This document shows positions 8,134 through 16,483 of a stretch of 33,851 nucleotides of DNA, piece by piece. This stretch comes from Candidatus Enterococcus stercoripullorum (GTDB lineage: Bacteria > Bacillota > Bacilli > Lactobacillales > Enterococcaceae). The stretch is from NCBI GenBank assembly GCA_019120335.1, contig DWVH01000014.1:1-33851 (forward strand). The letters are read 5' to 3'. Every line of letters begins with the position of its first letter. Position 1 is the stretch's first letter. The notes below the pieces were generated by a model. It worked only from the letters and a program-made list of their open reading frames with translations, was not told the origin of the DNA and ran no database searches. The position numbers and the translations under genes were made by a program.

Positions 8134-9135
8134 ATGGATAAACAAACAATTACAATTTATGATGTTGCGCGTGAAGCAGATGTTTCGATGGCAACAGTTT
8201 CTCGTGTTGTAAACGGCAACCCAAATGTGAAACCTGCAACACGTAAAAAAGTACTTGAGGTCATCGAACGCCTTGATTATCGTCCAAACGCTGTGGCTCG
8301 TGGTTTAGCAAGTAAAAAGACGACTACAGTTGGTGTAATCATCCCTGATGTAAGTAATATGTTTTTTGCCTCATTAGCTCGTGGGATTGATGATATTGCC
8401 ACTATGTACAAATATAATATTATTTTAGCTAACTCTGATGGGGATAACCTTAAAGAAGTACACGTACTAAACAACTTGTTAGCGAAACAAGTAGACGGTA
8501 TTATCTTTATGGGACATCATATCACAGATGAAATTCGTGGTGAGTTCTCACGTTCAAAAACACCAGTAGTATTAGCTGGTTCAATTGATCCCGATAATCA
8601 AGTAGGTAGCGTGAATATTGATTATCAAGCAGCGACAAAAGAAGCTGTTCAAATTCTAGTGAAAAACGGACACAAAGATATCGCCTTTGTTAGCGGTGCT
8701 TTAATTGATCCAATTAATGGACATGCCCGTTTAGGTGGTTATAAACAAGCCTTAGAAGAAGCTGGCATTGCTTATAATGAAGGGTTAATTTTTGAAGCGC
8801 CTTATTCATTTAGAGATGGTTTACGTTTAGTTGAGCGTTTACGTAACTCAGGTGCAACTGCTGCATTTATTTCTGATGATGAATTAGCTGTTGGTATCCT
8901 TGATGGTTTATTAGATGCAGGAGTAAAAGTTCCTGAAGAATTCGAAATTATTACAAGCAATAACTCATTGCTTACAGATGTTGTTCGTCCTAAACTAACA
9001 ACCATCACTCAGCCATTGTATGATATGGGTGCTGTTGCGATGCGCTTATTGACTAAATTAATGAACAAAGAAGAAGTTGAACAAAAAACAATTATTTTAC
9101 CATTTGGTATTTCTGAGAAGGGTTCAACAAAATAA
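8134..9135 (+). CDS. ccpA: Catabolite control protein A, LacI/GalR-family regulator
   Basis: 333 residues, the standard CcpA length. The N-terminal helix-turn-helix [22 protein letters not shown] is almost identical to known CcpA proteins and is followed by the hinge helix [12 protein letters not shown]. The periplasmic-binding-protein-like core contains the [16 protein letters not shown] segment. CcpA binds cre sites with HPr-Ser46-P (made by HprK) and represses or activates carbon-use genes. ATG 8134 has AAAGGGG (8117-8123) 10 nt upstream, slightly distant. It is monocistronic: an inverted-repeat element with a terminator-like hairpin follows. The position opposite pepQ supports CcpA rather than another LacI member. 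Confidence 0.96.
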   Translation: MDKQTITIYDVAREADVSMATVSRVVNGNPNVKPATRKKVLEVIERLDYRPNAVARGLASKKTTTVGVIIPDVSNMFFASLARGIDDIATMYKYNIILANSDGDNLKEVHVLNNLLAKQVDGIIFMGHHITDEIRGEFSRSKTPVVLAGSIDPDNQVGSVNIDYQAATKEAVQILVKNGHKDIAFVSGALIDPINGHARLGGYKQALEEAGIAYNEGLIFEAPYSFRDGLRLVERLRNSGATAAFISDDELAVGILDGLLDAGVKVPEEFEIITSNNSLLTDVVRPKLTTITQPLYDMGAVAMRLLTKLMNKEEVEQKTIILPFGISEKGSTK

Positions 9136-9145
9136 TTAATAGATG

Positions 9146-9333
9146 AAAAGGGGCTGCCCCAGTAGTCTCTAATAAAAAATGAGTATATAAATAATCCGAA
9201 CGTTCATCGTTGATTTTATGAGTAATCAAGTTGAACATTCGGATTTTCTTTTTGTCTTTTATTAATTATTTATTTCATCATAAGGATTTCTTTTTTATTA
9301 TCTTGCTAAAATACTTTTGGGTCAGCATCTTTT
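9146..9333. repeat. 188-bp terminal-inverted-repeat element, copy A (downstream of ccpA)
   Basis: It fills most of the gap between ccpA and the convergent PBP gene. The left end GGGCTGCCCCA (9151-9161) and the right end TGGGTCAGCATCTTTT (9318-9333) are imperfect inverted repeats of a GGCTGACCCA core. The centre has a long hairpin: ATCCGAACGTTCA (9194-9206) with TGAACATTCGGAT (9232-9244), followed by TTTTCTTTTTG, which would terminate transcription from ccpA. Copy B lies at 27652-27838 with the same ends and interior. No transposase is encoded; the short open frames over both copies share a sequence only because the DNA does. Confidence 0.82.
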
Positions 9334-9348
9334 TTGCGCTTATAAACA

Positions 9349-11787
9349 TTAATCAGTGTTCTGATCCTCATTTTTTTCATCTTGCTCTGCATCATCTTGA
9401 TTTTCATTTTCGTCTTTGCTGTCTTTTTCAGTCTTTTCTTTAGAATCTTTATCTTTATTTTCTTCTTTTTTGGCAGGAGTAAGTTTTTTCCAATAATCTT
9501 GGTAATTTTCATCTGTACCACCAATGCCAAATCTGAAGCTAGTATCAACTGGCCCGTTTTTTGCCCAAAGTGAAGTGGTTTCTTCACCAAAACTCTTCCA
9601 TTCCGTATTGCCAATTTTAACGGTTCCTTGATTCTTTTGACCTGTAAACTTAGATACTTTTTCCTTTTTGACGCTATCAGCTAAAGTGAATTTTTCATTT
9701 GTGCCAAAAACTTTGGGACTCACTTGATAAATACGATTGACTAAGTTTGCCAAATAAAGAGAAGTACGTCTACCTGCATTACTATCAGAAGGGCGATTAT
9801 CTTCATAACCTGACCAACTGCTGATGGTCACTTTTGGTGTTGAGACTATTAACCATGAATCAGCCCAGTCATTAGTTGATCCCGTTTTACCGACCCAGTC
9901 TAAATTAGCCAAAGATGCATTCAGACTGCTTAAATCAGTTTTATAGCTTGTAGTTATTTGCACCTGTAAGACACTACGCATTAAATCATTCATGATACTT
10001 GCACTTGCTTCAGAGAATACTCGAACAGGATTTTGCTTATGTTTATAGATTTTTTTACCTTTTGAATTAGTGATGGCTTCGATTAAATAGCCTTGTTGAT
10101 ATATTCCGTGATTGGCCAAAGTCTGGAAGCCATTTGTTTGAGAAACTACTGAAAGCGAGGCTACTCCCAATGGTGCAGATTCATATTGCCAAATATCGGA
10201 AGCAGGATAATTCATTTTTGATAGGTAGTTATTGTAAACAAAATTTTTATCACCAGTCTCATTCAATACTTCTTGATAAATATTGTAAGCAGGAATATTG
10301 TTCGACCAGTTTAAAGCTTCTCGTACAGTTTGGAAAGTATTGCTTCCTTTATTTGTAGCATTGACAATCTCTTTACCTGCATCATCACCGGTTTTCCAAG
10401 AGGTTGCATAGTCAGATACGCGACTTTCTGACCCCATCAAGCCTAAGTCAATTGCAGGACCATATACAAGTACCGGTTTAATGGCAGAACCAGCTTGGCG
10501 TTTGGCATCAAAGGCGTGATTAAACTGATTTTGATTGTAATTACGACCACCAACAAAGCCTAGAATTCTTCCGGTTGCATTATCCATTAAGACATTTCCA
10601 ACTTCAACAGGATCATTGTAATTCGTATCTAGGTAGCTACCATAATCATTGACCGCTTGTTGCATCGCTTGATATATTCCTTCGTCGATTGTTGTTTGGA
10701 TGGTATAACCGCCATTTGCTAAAGTGTCTTTGGCTGTGCGTTCATATTCATTGTATACATCGTTATCTGCCAATTGTGATTCTGTCAGACCATCTTTTGC
10801 AGCAAGCTGATTAACGATAATATCAATTGCCTGTGACATCACGGTATCATATAAAAAACCATATGAAGTGTTTTGGACTTGACTTGGTGGTAAGAAATCC
10901 TTCGTAATATCATAGTTCTTTGCATCTTCATATTCTTTTTTAGTAATATCATGGTTGCGATACATGCTAAATAAGACGACATTTTTTCGCTTAAGACCAT
11001 AAGTAAAATCATTTTTTAGCTGACCATCATTCGTATAAGGACTATAGATGATTGGACTTTGTGGCAGCCCAGCAATAAAGGCAGCCTGTGGTAAGCTTAA
11101 ATCACTGGCATTTTTCCCGAAAATTCCCATTGCAGCTTCTTGGACACCCGCAATATTCTGACCATGATTATTGCGTCCAAAAGGAGAAACATTTAAATAC
11201 ATCGTAATAATTTCATCTTTAGAAAAGTTTTTCTCGACTTCTAAAGCCAATAAGATTTCATTCGCTTTACGCTTAAAGGTTGTTTCGCTTGATAAAATTT
11301 GTTGTTTCACCAATTGTTGGGTTAACGTAGAACCACCACCACCGCCGCCACCAATTGCTTCGGATAGTAGCGCTCTAATAACTGCTTTTGGTACAACCCC
11401 ATGATGTTTATAAAAATATTCATCTTCAGTAGCAACGACTGCTTTTTTCAATAGTGGCGATATTTGGTTTGAGGTAACATTGGTTCGACGTAAATCAGAA
11501 CGAATATTGCTGATAGTATTTCCATTAGCATAAACAAGTTTAGATGTTTGAGTGATATCGCCTAGGTCTTGTTGGAGTTCTACCTTGCTAGGGATTTTGG
11601 TATCCTCAACTAAAAAAGCAAAATATCCCATTCCAATGCCAGCACCTAAAGCAGCAAGGAGTAATAGTAATGAGAAAAAGACTAAAAATAATGCTTGTGT
11701 TACACGAACTGTAATATTAAAAATTTGATAATTATCAATTTTCTCTTTGTTTTTTTTCTTCTTTATGGGTTGTTTATTTAAAGTCAC
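9349..11787 (-). CDS. pbp2A: Class A penicillin-binding protein (PBP2A type), glycosyltransferase/transpeptidase
   Basis: 812 residues. It has a basic cytoplasmic tail, one membrane segment (about 31-58), then a GT51 domain with ATEDEYFYKHHG (catalytic Glu121), GGSTLTQQLVKQQ and the RKANEILLALEVEK motif. The transpeptidase domain has AGSAIKP (Ser about 431), WSNN and VGKTGS (about 632). A Lys/Glu/Asp-rich tail of about 45 residues ends the protein. It polymerises lipid II and cross-links peptidoglycan outside the membrane. The start is GTG 11787: AGGAGG is 7 nt upstream, and the nearby ATG (11790) is out of frame and followed directly by TGA. A run of seven glycines (146-152) sits just before the STLTQQ motif. 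The sequence style matches streptococcal/enterococcal PBP2A; the family is sure, the symbol less so. Confidence 0.93.
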   Translation of the reverse strand: MTLNKQPIKKKKNKEKIDNYQIFNITVRVTQALFLVFFSLLLLLAALGAGIGMGYFAFLVEDTKIPSKVELQQDLGDITQTSKLVYANGNTISNIRSDLRRTNVTSNQISPLLKKAVVATEDEYFYKHHGVVPKAVIRALLSEAIGGGGGGGSTLTQQLVKQQILSSETTFKRKANEILLALEVEKNFSKDEIITMYLNVSPFGRNNHGQNIAGVQEAAMGIFGKNASDLSLPQAAFIAGLPQSPIIYSPYTNDGQLKNDFTYGLKRKNVVLFSMYRNHDITKKEYEDAKNYDITKDFLPPSQVQNTSYGFLYDTVMSQAIDIIVNQLAAKDGLTESQLADNDVYNEYERTAKDTLANGGYTIQTTIDEGIYQAMQQAVNDYGSYLDTNYNDPVEVGNVLMDNATGRILGFVGGRNYNQNQFNHAFDAKRQAGSAIKPVLVYGPAIDLGLMGSESRVSDYATSWKTGDDAGKEIVNATNKGSNTFQTVREALNWSNNIPAYNIYQEVLNETGDKNFVYNNYLSKMNYPASDIWQYESAPLGVASLSVVSQTNGFQTLANHGIYQQGYLIEAITNSKGKKIYKHKQNPVRVFSEASASIMNDLMRSVLQVQITTSYKTDLSSLNASLANLDWVGKTGSTNDWADSWLIVSTPKVTISSWSGYEDNRPSDSNAGRRTSLYLANLVNRIYQVSPKVFGTNEKFTLADSVKKEKVSKFTGQKNQGTVKIGNTEWKSFGEETTSLWAKNGPVDTSFRFGIGGTDENYQDYWKKLTPAKKEENKDKDSKEKTEKDSKDENENQDDAEQDEKNEDQNTD

Positions 11788-12007
11788 ATCAACACCTCCT
11801 AAAATCTTCTACTATTATAGCAAAGATTTAGATAAATGGATAATAATTATCTATTCTTTCAAGAAAAAAACAGTGAAATCATTGGAAAAGCCTTTTCTTT
11901 CTATCAAATTTAAGTTATGATATGTTTATGTATTTTAGTAGTGTTTTTTTACTAAAGCTGATACATGAAATAATTGAATACAAGGAAAATTTGAAGGAGT
12001 GAATAGT
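11788..12007. other. Divergent spacer between the PBP gene and tyrS
   Basis: Holds the PBP ribosome-binding site at its left end and, toward tyrS, a TATGAT -10 candidate (11916-11921) without a convincing -35. A small hairpin TTTAGTA/TACTAAA (11934-11940 with 11950-11956) lies in the leader. I looked for a T-box leader (AGGGTGG antiterminator box), common before aminoacyl-tRNA synthetase genes, and did not find one. Confidence 0.5.
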
Positions 12008-13267
12008 ATGACAGCGGACTTATTTCAAGAATTAAAGGAAAGAGGTCTAGTCTATCAAACCACAGACGAAGATGCTCTAGTAAAACATTTAAACGAAGAG
12101 TCTGTTAAATTGTATGTGGGCTTTGATCCAACTGCAGATAGTTTGCATATTGGTCATTTGTTACCTATCTTAATGTTACGTCGCTTCCAACAACATGGTC
12201 ATATGCCGATTGCCTTAGTTGGTGGGGGAACAGGAATGATTGGGGATCCTTCATTTAAAGATCAAGAACGTCAATTAAACACTTTAGAAACCGTCCAAAA
12301 TTGGTCTCAAAGTATTAAGAACCAACTTTCACGCTTTATTGATTTTGATAATGAAGAAAATCCTGCCATTATCGCAAACAATTATGAGTGGTTAGGCAAG
12401 TTAAGCCTGATTGACTTTCTTCGTGATGTTGGTAAAAACTTTACAATTAACTACATGATGAGTAAAGAAAGTGTCAAACGCCGTATCGAAACGGGTATTT
12501 CATACACTGAATTTGCTTACCAATTACTACAAGCTTATGATTTCTTAAAGTTATATGATAATTACGGCTGTTTATTGCAATTAGGTGGATCCGACCAATG
12601 GGGAAATATTACTTCTGGTATTGAATTAATGCGCAGAGAGCGTGATGTCCAAGGATTTGCGTTAACCATGCCTTTAATTACGAAAGCTGACGGTACCAAA
12701 TTTGGTAAATCTGAAGGTAATGCAGTATGGTTGGATGCTGAAAAAACTACGCCATACGAGTTCTACCAGTTTTGGATTAATACTGATGACCGCGATGTGA
12801 TTAAATTCTTGAAATACTTTACTTTCTTGAGTTTAGATGAAATCGCAGAAATTGAAAAAGAATTTATGGCTGCACCAGAAACACGTGTAGCTCAAAAAGC
12901 TCTAGCCAAAGAAGTGACGACTTTAGTACACGGAAAAGAAGCATATGAACAAGCAGTGCACATTTCACAAGCCTTATTCAGTGGTAATATTAAAGAATTA
13001 TCAGCTTCCGAAATCAAGCAAGGTTTTAAAGGTGTACCTAGCTATACAGTACCACAAGATGCTGATTTGAAATTATTAGAAGTGTTAGTAGTGTCTGGAC
13101 TGGTACAATCTAAACGTCAAGCACGTGAAGATTTACAAAATGGTGCGATTTACATTAATGGTGAACGTGTCCAAGATTTAGAATACCAACTTTCAGATGT
13201 AGATAAGATTGGTGATATGGTTGTATTACGTCGTGGAAAGAAAAAATACTTCTTATTACAGTTTTAA
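12008..13267 (+). CDS. tyrS: Tyrosyl-tRNA synthetase
   Basis: 419 residues, standard for bacterial TyrRS (TyrS subtype). It charges tRNA-Tyr. The class I signature is visible as [11 protein letters not shown] (HIGH at about residues 46-49), and the KMSKS equivalent is KFGKSEG near 231. The GGSDQWGNI tyrosine-binding segment is about 190, and a C-terminal S4 RNA-binding domain ([23 protein letters not shown]) follows. ATG 12008 is preferred to GTG 11999 because AAGGAG (11994-11999) is 8 nt upstream of the ATG and overlaps the GTG. Monocistronic, with its own terminator. Confidence 0.97.
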   Translation: MTADLFQELKERGLVYQTTDEDALVKHLNEESVKLYVGFDPTADSLHIGHLLPILMLRRFQQHGHMPIALVGGGTGMIGDPSFKDQERQLNTLETVQNWSQSIKNQLSRFIDFDNEENPAIIANNYEWLGKLSLIDFLRDVGKNFTINYMMSKESVKRRIETGISYTEFAYQLLQAYDFLKLYDNYGCLLQLGGSDQWGNITSGIELMRRERDVQGFALTMPLITKADGTKFGKSEGNAVWLDAEKTTPYEFYQFWINTDDRDVIKFLKYFTFLSLDEIAEIEKEFMAAPETRVAQKALAKEVTTLVHGKEAYEQAVHISQALFSGNIKELSASEIKQGFKGVPSYTVPQDADLKLLEVLVVSGLVQSKRQAREDLQNGAIYINGERVQDLEYQLSDVDKIGDMVVLRRGKKKYFLLQF

Positions 13268-13274
13268 AATAATT

Positions 13275-13304
13275 AGGTAGGTTGTTTTTTAGCCTACCTT
13301 TTTC
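13275..13304 (+). terminator. tyrS terminator
   Basis: AGGTAGG (13275-13281) and CCTACCT (13293-13299) form a stem with an 11-nt loop, followed by five Ts. Confidence 0.88.
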
Positions 13305-13423
13305 GAATACAAATGAATGACATGATATATTATTAGCTGAGAAGATTGCTAGATAAAGTATGTGTAAGTTTTTTGCGAAATCATTACGTGATCTTTTCAG
13401 TATTAAATGAGAGGATGTTTGCA

Positions 13424-13951
13424 ATGACAAAAAGAGTAGCAGTAATGGTGTTTGATCAAAATAGTATCGCTTATGAAGCCTTTTCGAAAATCAAAAATAA
13501 TCAGGGAAGTGCCTATCAGATTCATCAATTGGCAGTTGTAGAAAAAAGTGAGGATGACAAACATTTTTCCATTAAAGATTTAATTGATTTACAAACGGCA
13601 AGTAACTTGAATCGTGGTGGTTTTATTGGTATGCTTGTAGGAATTTTAGGTGGTCCATTAGGCGTCTTATTTGGCTGGATCTTAGGTGACTTGGTTGCTG
13701 CAGGTATTACTGCAAGTGAACAAAAAGACACGAAAACCATTTTTGATGAAATTTCTAAACAAATCACTGCTGGGCAGACTGGATTGTTAATGTATTATGA
13801 AGAGGAAGATAACGAAGCGCTAAATGCAATTGTAATGAATGAATTGCATGGTGTGATTACTCGTTTTGATTATGAAGATATCCAAGAAGAGGTCAAAGAA
13901 ATGAAACAAAAACACGAAGAAGCGCTTGAAAAGGATAACGTAGAAGAATAG
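13424..13951 (+). CDS. DUF1269-like membrane protein
   Basis: 175 residues. It has an N-terminal ferredoxin-like polar region, a glycine-rich hydrophobic stretch (GGFIGMLVGILGGPLGVLFG, residues about 64-83, then WILGDLVAAG), then a polar C-terminal part ending in a charged, helical tail. This pattern matches DUF1269 (uncharacterised membrane protein) but I cannot assign a function. I chose ATG 13424 over ATG 13415 because GAGAGG (13409-13414) abuts the latter and is 9 nt from the former. It stands alone between two terminators. Confidence 0.75.
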   Translation: MTKRVAVMVFDQNSIAYEAFSKIKNNQGSAYQIHQLAVVEKSEDDKHFSIKDLIDLQTASNLNRGGFIGMLVGILGGPLGVLFGWILGDLVAAGITASEQKDTKTIFDEISKQITAGQTGLLMYYEEEDNEALNAIVMNELHGVITRFDYEDIQEEVKEMKQKHEEALEKDNVEE

Positions 13952-13973
13952 AATGAAAGTATCAATTAAAATG

Positions 13974-14011
13974 ACACCTATTGTGACATATCGTCCATAG
14001 GTGTTTTTTTT
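13974..14011 (+). terminator. Terminator after the DUF1269-like gene
   Basis: ACACCTAT (13974-13981) pairs with ATAGGTGT (13997-14004) and a run of eight Ts follows. The broken permease gene begins only 13 bases later. Confidence 0.88.
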
Positions 14012-14023
14012 AGAGGTGAATTT

Positions 14024-14906
14024 ATGCAGCAAGTGTTATTACAATCGGGAAGTTTATTTGTCATTATTATTTTAGGATATTTACTAAAAAGATGGCGATG
14101 TTTTGTCGAGAATTATTGTCTATGTGACATTACCTGCTGCGATTATTGTGAATTTATCTGATTTACATATTCAAAATCAATTAGTTCTATTTATAATCAT
14201 TGCTTTGATATGGTCCATCTTCCAAGTGTTGCTTGCTTATTTTACAACTTTTAAACAAGAAAATAAACAAAAGGCAACGATGATGTATTTAGGTTCAGGA
14301 TTTAATATTGGAAATTTTCTCTTACCATTCATTCAAAATATTCAACCGACTTTTGTTCCCATGATCTCAATGTTTGATATTGGTAATTCTGTTATGTTGA
14401 CAGGTTGAACGCAGGCTGTAGTTGATACCTTGGTTGCAACTAATCAACGTTTTTCTTTTCGAAATATGTTAAGGCAACTTTTAAGTTCGGTTCCGTTTAT
14501 GTGTTATTTAATTATGTTTGGCTTGCGATATTTTCAAGTTTCGTTACCGTCGTTTATACATACATTCTTTGTGCCGCTTGCTAATGCCAATGTATTTTTG
14601 TCCATGTTTATGATTGGCTTATACTTAGATTTCGCTTTACCAAAAGGCAGTTTTAAACCGCTAGTAAAGTTATTTTCCTTGCGCTATTTGGTGGGGTTCT
14701 TATTCATTTTTGTTATACATATTTTACCGATTTCAATGGCAGAAAAAATGGTTCTAAGTTTGCTATGTGTTTCCCCAATACCTTTATTTTGCGTTATGAA
14801 TGCTGTTATTGTAGGAGCAAAAGCAGAATATGTTGGCTTTGCTTCTTCACTAAGTTTTTTGTTCAGTCTCGTCTTTATGACATTAATTGTTTTAGTTATG
14901 AATTAG
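14024..14906 (+). pseudogene. Auxin efflux carrier (AEC) family permease, disrupted by frameshift and nonsense codon
   Basis: A good start remains (AGAGGTG, ATG 14024) and the first residues MQQVLLQSGSLFVIIILGYL read as an AEC-family N-terminus. Near 14090-14100 the frame shifts: the original frame runs to TGA at 14159-14161, while the homologous reading continues in another frame as LSRIIVYVTLPAAIIVNLS. The linker between them is shorter than I expect for AEC proteins, so a short deletion is likely. In the continued frame, TGA at 14406-14408 interrupts VMLTG-TQAVVDTL where AEC proteins usually have glycine (GGA to TGA would explain it). The rest stays open to the stop at 14904-14906 with several membrane segments. 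AEC members export organic acids (malate, for example) or are uncharacterised. Two lesions make a functional product unlikely. Confidence 0.85.
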
Positions 14907-14919
14907 CTAGGCATTATCC

Positions 14920-14948
14920 TTGCAATCTTGCTCATTTTTCGTAATACT
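14920..14948 (+). promoter_or_regulatory. nfo: Possible nfo promoter
   Basis: TTGCAA (14920-14925) and AATACT (14943-14948) are 17 bp apart, 30 bp before the nfo start. The -10 matches TATAAT at only four of six positions. Confidence 0.35.
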
Positions 14949-14977
14949 ATCCTTAGTAATTAGAAAGGGGTAGTGAA

Positions 14978-15862
14978 ATGTTAATAGGATCACATGTCTC
15001 AATGAGTGGGAAAGCAATGCTAGAAGGTGCTGTAAAAGAAAGTCTGTCTTATGAGGCAAATACTTTTATGATATATACAGGTGCACCTCAAAATACACGC
15101 AGAAAACCTATCGAAGAGATGAAAATTGTAGAAGGTAAGGCTTTGATGTCTGCTAATGGCATTGATGAGTTTATCGTGCATGCACCTTATATTATCAATT
15201 TAGGAAATACCATTAAGCCTGAGAATTTTGGCTTTGCGATTGAATTTTTACGTGCAGAAATCATGCGTGCCCAAGCATTAGGTGCAAAACAGATTACCTT
15301 ACATCCAGGAGCACATGTAGGCGCAGGTGTAGATGCAGGGTTGGCAAAGATTATTGAAGGGTTAAATGAAGTGCTATCCAAGGAGCAAACTGCGCAAATT
15401 GCTTTAGAAACGATGGCCGGTAAAGGGACTGAGCTTGGTCGTACTTTTGAAGAGTTAGCCCGAATTATTGATGGGGTTACCTTGAACGAAAAATTATCAG
15501 TGACCTTTGATACTTGTCATACCCATGATGCAGGCTATAATATCAAGGAAGATTTTGATGGTGTATTAAACGAATTTGATCATATTATTGGTTTAGATCG
15601 CCTAAAAGTCTTGCACTTAAATGATTCTAAAAATGTATGTGGTGCGCATAAAGACCGACATGCCAATATTGGTTTTGGTGAGATTGGCTTTGAAGCATTA
15701 AACTATATTGCGCATCATCCACAATTAGAGGGAATTCCAACTATTTTGGAAACACCTTATGTTGGTGCGGATAAGAAAACTGCAAAAGCTCCTTATGGCA
15801 AAGAAATAGAAATGTTACGTAAACAAGCATTTAATCCGGAAGTTTTTGCTGAATTATTGTAG
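14978..15862 (+). CDS. nfo: Deoxyribonuclease IV (AP endonuclease)
   Basis: 294 residues. Nfo cleaves DNA at abasic sites and removes 3' blocking groups in base excision repair. The TIM-barrel zinc ligands are readable in order: the N-terminal [68 protein letters not shown] and ETPYVG. ATG 14978 has AAAGGGG about 6 nt upstream. The upstream neighbour is the broken permease and no repair gene is adjacent. Identification is clear. Confidence 0.96.
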   Translation: MLIGSHVSMSGKAMLEGAVKESLSYEANTFMIYTGAPQNTRRKPIEEMKIVEGKALMSANGIDEFIVHAPYIINLGNTIKPENFGFAIEFLRAEIMRAQALGAKQITLHPGAHVGAGVDAGLAKIIEGLNEVLSKEQTAQIALETMAGKGTELGRTFEELARIIDGVTLNEKLSVTFDTCHTHDAGYNIKEDFDGVLNEFDHIIGLDRLKVLHLNDSKNVCGAHKDRHANIGFGEIGFEALNYIAHHPQLEGIPTILETPYVGADKKTAKAPYGKEIEMLRKQAFNPEVFAELL

Positions 15863-15946
15863 GAAATTTATTTGGAAGGCTTTCTTTTTGAAATAATTTT
15901 TAGTACAATGAATAACTGAGAGTACATTAAAGAAAGGAAAGTAATT

Positions 15947-16168
15947 ATGGTATCTACAGGAATTTTAGTATTATGCATTGTGATTGCCCTTGCTGCGGGT
16001 GCAGTAGGAGGCTTCTTCTTAGCGCGAAAATACATGCAAGATTACCTAAAACAAAACCCTCCAATTAACGAGGAAATGTTGCGTACAATGATGGCGCAAA
16101 TGGGTCAAAAACCTTCTGAGAAAAAAGTTCGTCAAATGATGCAACAAATGAAAAATCAGATGAAATAA
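15947..16168 (+). CDS. yneF: UPF0154 (YneF-like) small membrane protein
   Basis: 73 residues, typical for the family. One N-terminal membrane segment rich in Ala, Gly and Ile (about residues 5-26) is followed by [19 protein letters not shown] and [13 protein letters not shown], the conserved YneF core, and a Met/Gln-rich tail. The role is unknown. ATG 15947 has AAAGGAAA about 7 nt upstream. It is followed by a strong terminator, so it is expressed separately from the ABC operon. Confidence 0.9.
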   Translation: MVSTGILVLCIVIALAAGAVGGFFLARKYMQDYLKQNPPINEEMLRTMMAQMGQKPSEKKVRQMMQQMKNQMK

Positions 16169-16187
16169 TAATTGATTTTGAATAGGT

Positions 16188-16229
16188 AAAGGATAGCATG
16201 TATCACACAAGATACAGCTATCCTTTTTA
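16188..16229 (+). terminator. yneF terminator
   Basis: GGATAGC-a-TGTATC (16191-16204) pairs with GATACA-GCTATCC (16211-16223), a 13-bp stem with one bulged A and a 6-nt loop, followed by TTTTT; flanking As extend it. Confidence 0.92.
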
Positions 16230-16239
16230 TATTAAGGAT

Positions 16240-16414
16240 GTGAGGCGGGTTGGTCAGCTACGAGCGGATAAGGTTGTCCAGAACGTCGGGAAAGTCCGAG
16301 AAGTAAAGACTTTTCCAGACGAGCTGGCTTATACGCCGAAGTAGCTACTCGCCGAGCACAGATTATTAAGAAAGTGAGGCGACTCGATCAGCTACGAGTG
16401 AATAAGGTTTCCAG
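16240..16414. repeat. G+C-rich palindromic repeat unit plus partial second copy
   Basis: The gap from 16169 to 16483 holds no gene. After the terminator, 16240-16361 is about 55% G+C by my count, well above its surroundings. It forms a long imperfect hairpin: the left arm (16244-16296) and the right arm (16308-16353) share, in order, GGCG, AGCTAC, ATAAG, CCAG, CGTC, GGAAA and GTC, with an 11-nt loop at 16297-16307. A second copy of the left arm alone lies at 16374-16414 (GTGAGGCG ... TCAGCTACGAG ... ATAAGGTTT-CCAG). This resembles the dispersed palindromic elements of bacterial chromosomes; a structured RNA is another possibility. No open frame crosses it convincingly. Confidence 0.7.
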
Positions 16415-16483
16415 TATATCATCAGGGGTGATTGGTTTATTTAGTAAAAATACAGAAAAATATTGAAGAATAGGAGTGAAAAA

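Noticed and set aside
9231-9443. Short open frames over the two inverted-repeat elements (also 27724-27921) sharing a similar peptide
   Set aside because: The similarity comes from the duplicated DNA element, the frames have no ribosome-binding site, and one runs into the PBP gene on the other strand.
11788-12007. T-box riboswitch before tyrS
   Set aside because: The spacer is short and lacks the AGGGTGG T-box sequence and a terminator stem before the start.
14103-14906. Two separate small membrane proteins in place of the AEC pseudogene
   Set aside because: The pieces join into one family-like protein when the frameshift and TGA are ignored, and neither internal piece has a good start with a ribosome-binding site.
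16169-16483. Small gene in the G+C-rich gap before the ABC operon
   Set aside because: No open frame with a ribosome-binding site crosses it, and the sequence is palindromic over most of its length. It was kept as a repeat.
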